Below are positions 63,409 through 64,000 of a stretch of DNA of 64,000 nucleotides, piece after piece. The notes beneath the pieces are model-generated. The model was not told the DNA's origin. It saw only the letters and a program-made list of their open reading frames with translations, and did no database searches. The stretch covers positions 1-64,000 of the forward strand of contig NZ_JAJTWT010000004.1 of the NCBI RefSeq assembly GCF_021353235.1. The letters are read 5' to 3'. The DNA comes from Pelomonas caseinilytica (GTDB taxonomy: Bacteria > Pseudomonadota > Gammaproteobacteria > Burkholderiales > Burkholderiaceae_C). Made by a program: the position numbers and the translations under genes. Numbering within the stretch: position 1 is the first letter of the stretch; each line of letters opens with the position of its first letter.

Positions 63409-64000
63409 TTACTTCACGTCCTTCCAGTACGCGGCGTTCAGGCGCCAGGCGAACACGGTCAGGAAGCCCAGGAAGATCAGCACGATGACGCCGAGCTGGA
63501 AGCGCTTGGCCTGCGCCGGCTCGCCCATCCACTGAAGATAGGCGACCAGGTCGGCCACCGCATCGTCGTATTGGCGCTCGGTCAGCTTGCCGGGGGTCAG
63601 CTGCTCGTAGCCGGCAAAGACGTGGACCTTCTTCTCGTGGTCGTGCGGGTCGGCCACTTCCTCGAACTTGGCGGCCCGCTGGCCCTGCAGCTCCCACAGC
63701 ACGTGCGGCATGGCGACGCTGGGGAAGAGCAGGTTGTTCCAGCCCGTGGCCTTGGTGTCGTCGCGGTAGAAGCTCCGCATATAGGTGTAGAGGTAGTCGG
63801 CGCCCGAGCCCTTGGCCCCGTCGGCCCGCGAGCGGGCGATGACGGAGAGGTCGGGCGGCTGGGCGCCGAACCAGGCCTTGGCTTCCTTGGGGTCGATGCT
63901 GACCTTCATGGTCTCACCGACCTTCTCGGCCGCGAACAGCAGGTTGTCCTTGATCTCGACTTCCGACAGGCCGATGTCGCGCATGCGGTTGTAGCGCATG
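63409..64000 (-). CDS. petC: Cytochrome c1 of the bc1 complex, 3' part (runs off the window)
   Basis: The C-terminal part of cytochrome c1. The fragment reads MRYNRMRDIGLSEVEIKDNL at the window edge and continues with PPDLSVIARSRADGAKGSGAD, YLYTYMRSFYRDDTKATGWNN and MPHVLWELQGQ. It ends in the membrane anchor FQLGVIVLIFLGFLTVFAW followed by RLNAAYWKDVK. The heme CXXCH motif and signal peptide lie outside the window. The visible sequence is typical for betaproteobacterial PetC. Confidence 0.95.
   Translation of the reverse strand, partial: MRYNRMRDIGLSEVEIKDNLLFAAEKVGETMKVSIDPKEAKAWFGAQPPDLSVIARSRADGAKGSGADYLYTYMRSFYRDDTKATGWNNLLFPSVAMPHVLWELQGQRAAKFEEVADPHDHEKKVHVFAGYEQLTPGKLTERQYDDAVADLVAYLQWMGEPAQAKRFQLGVIVLIFLGFLTVFAWRLNAAYWKDVK

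Overview
The window is a high-GC chromosomal segment of a betaproteobacterium, most likely a Burkholderiales member of the Rubrivivax/Roseateles/Leptothrix type. Evidence: the petC-sspA-sspB order next to tRNA-Thr, a secA/DUF721 divergent pair, argJ, several PEP-CTERM (exosortase-sorted) proteins, a TctAB transporter, and purine catabolism through the cytochrome-c-linked urate hydroxylase PuuD. No phage, insertion sequence, CRISPR array or rRNA is visible. Genus-level assignment is inference.

Layout. 1-0.46 kb: AT-rich, gene-free, with a diverged direct repeat. 0.46-5.2 kb (minus): tctA-tctB, a stand-alone GspE/PilB-type ATPase and a spermidine-synthase-like protein. 5.16-5.42 kb: a 269-bp non-coding element with 33-bp terminal inverted repeats and two internal hairpins. 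5.4-10.8 kb: DNA glycosylase, an mscS remnant, MOSC protein, TatD hydrolase, purU and the lolD-lolC lipoprotein exporter. 10.9-13.8 kb: a large transglutaminase-like DUF3857 protein. 13.8-20.6 kb: urate degradation (glycerate kinase, puuD, xdhC, HIU hydrolase on minus; puuE and a fused OHCU decarboxylase-allantoate amidohydrolase on plus). 20.6-21.2 kb: higBA with a palindromic operator. 21.3-22.5 kb: M20 peptidase.

22.5-36.3 kb (all plus) is the most interesting region: two consecutive copper-type modules. Each starts with a small DUF2946 protein carrying a CXXC motif and a C-terminal RAPP or RAPP-like motif, the hallmarks of the copper-sensing upstream ORF CruR. Module 1 continues with a TonB receptor, a YcnI/DUF1775 protein, a second TonB receptor, a PepSY membrane protein and a PCuAC copper chaperone. 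Module 2 continues with a Met-rich PEP-CTERM protein, an OprC/NosA-like receptor keeping CxxxM and HxM, and an 823-aa lipoprotein with six Ig-like repeats. The lipoprotein's C-terminal domain is homologous to the PEP-CTERM protein. I propose that module 2 is a two-tier surface copper-capture system feeding an OprC-type channel.

36.3-45.3 kb: NTF2-like protein, two c-type cytochromes, hemerythrin, a MalT-like regulator, a DUF5694/TraB-like protein, a DHFR-like reductase and a methyltransferase. 45.4-52.4 kb: PEP-CTERM protein, phosphatase, esterase, SPOR-like membrane protein, prolyl oligopeptidase, argJ. 52.7-58.5 kb: three more PEP-CTERM proteins, a small lipoprotein, a LuxR response regulator with hybrid histidine kinase, and a DUF4124 protein. 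58.7-64 kb: housekeeping genes secA, DUF721, tRNA-Thr, sspB, sspA and the 3' part of petC.

At least three families of palindromic intergenic repeats sit directly on gene 3' ends, and all finish in the same short motif (TTTCACTTCA, read as TGAAGTGAAA from the gene side).
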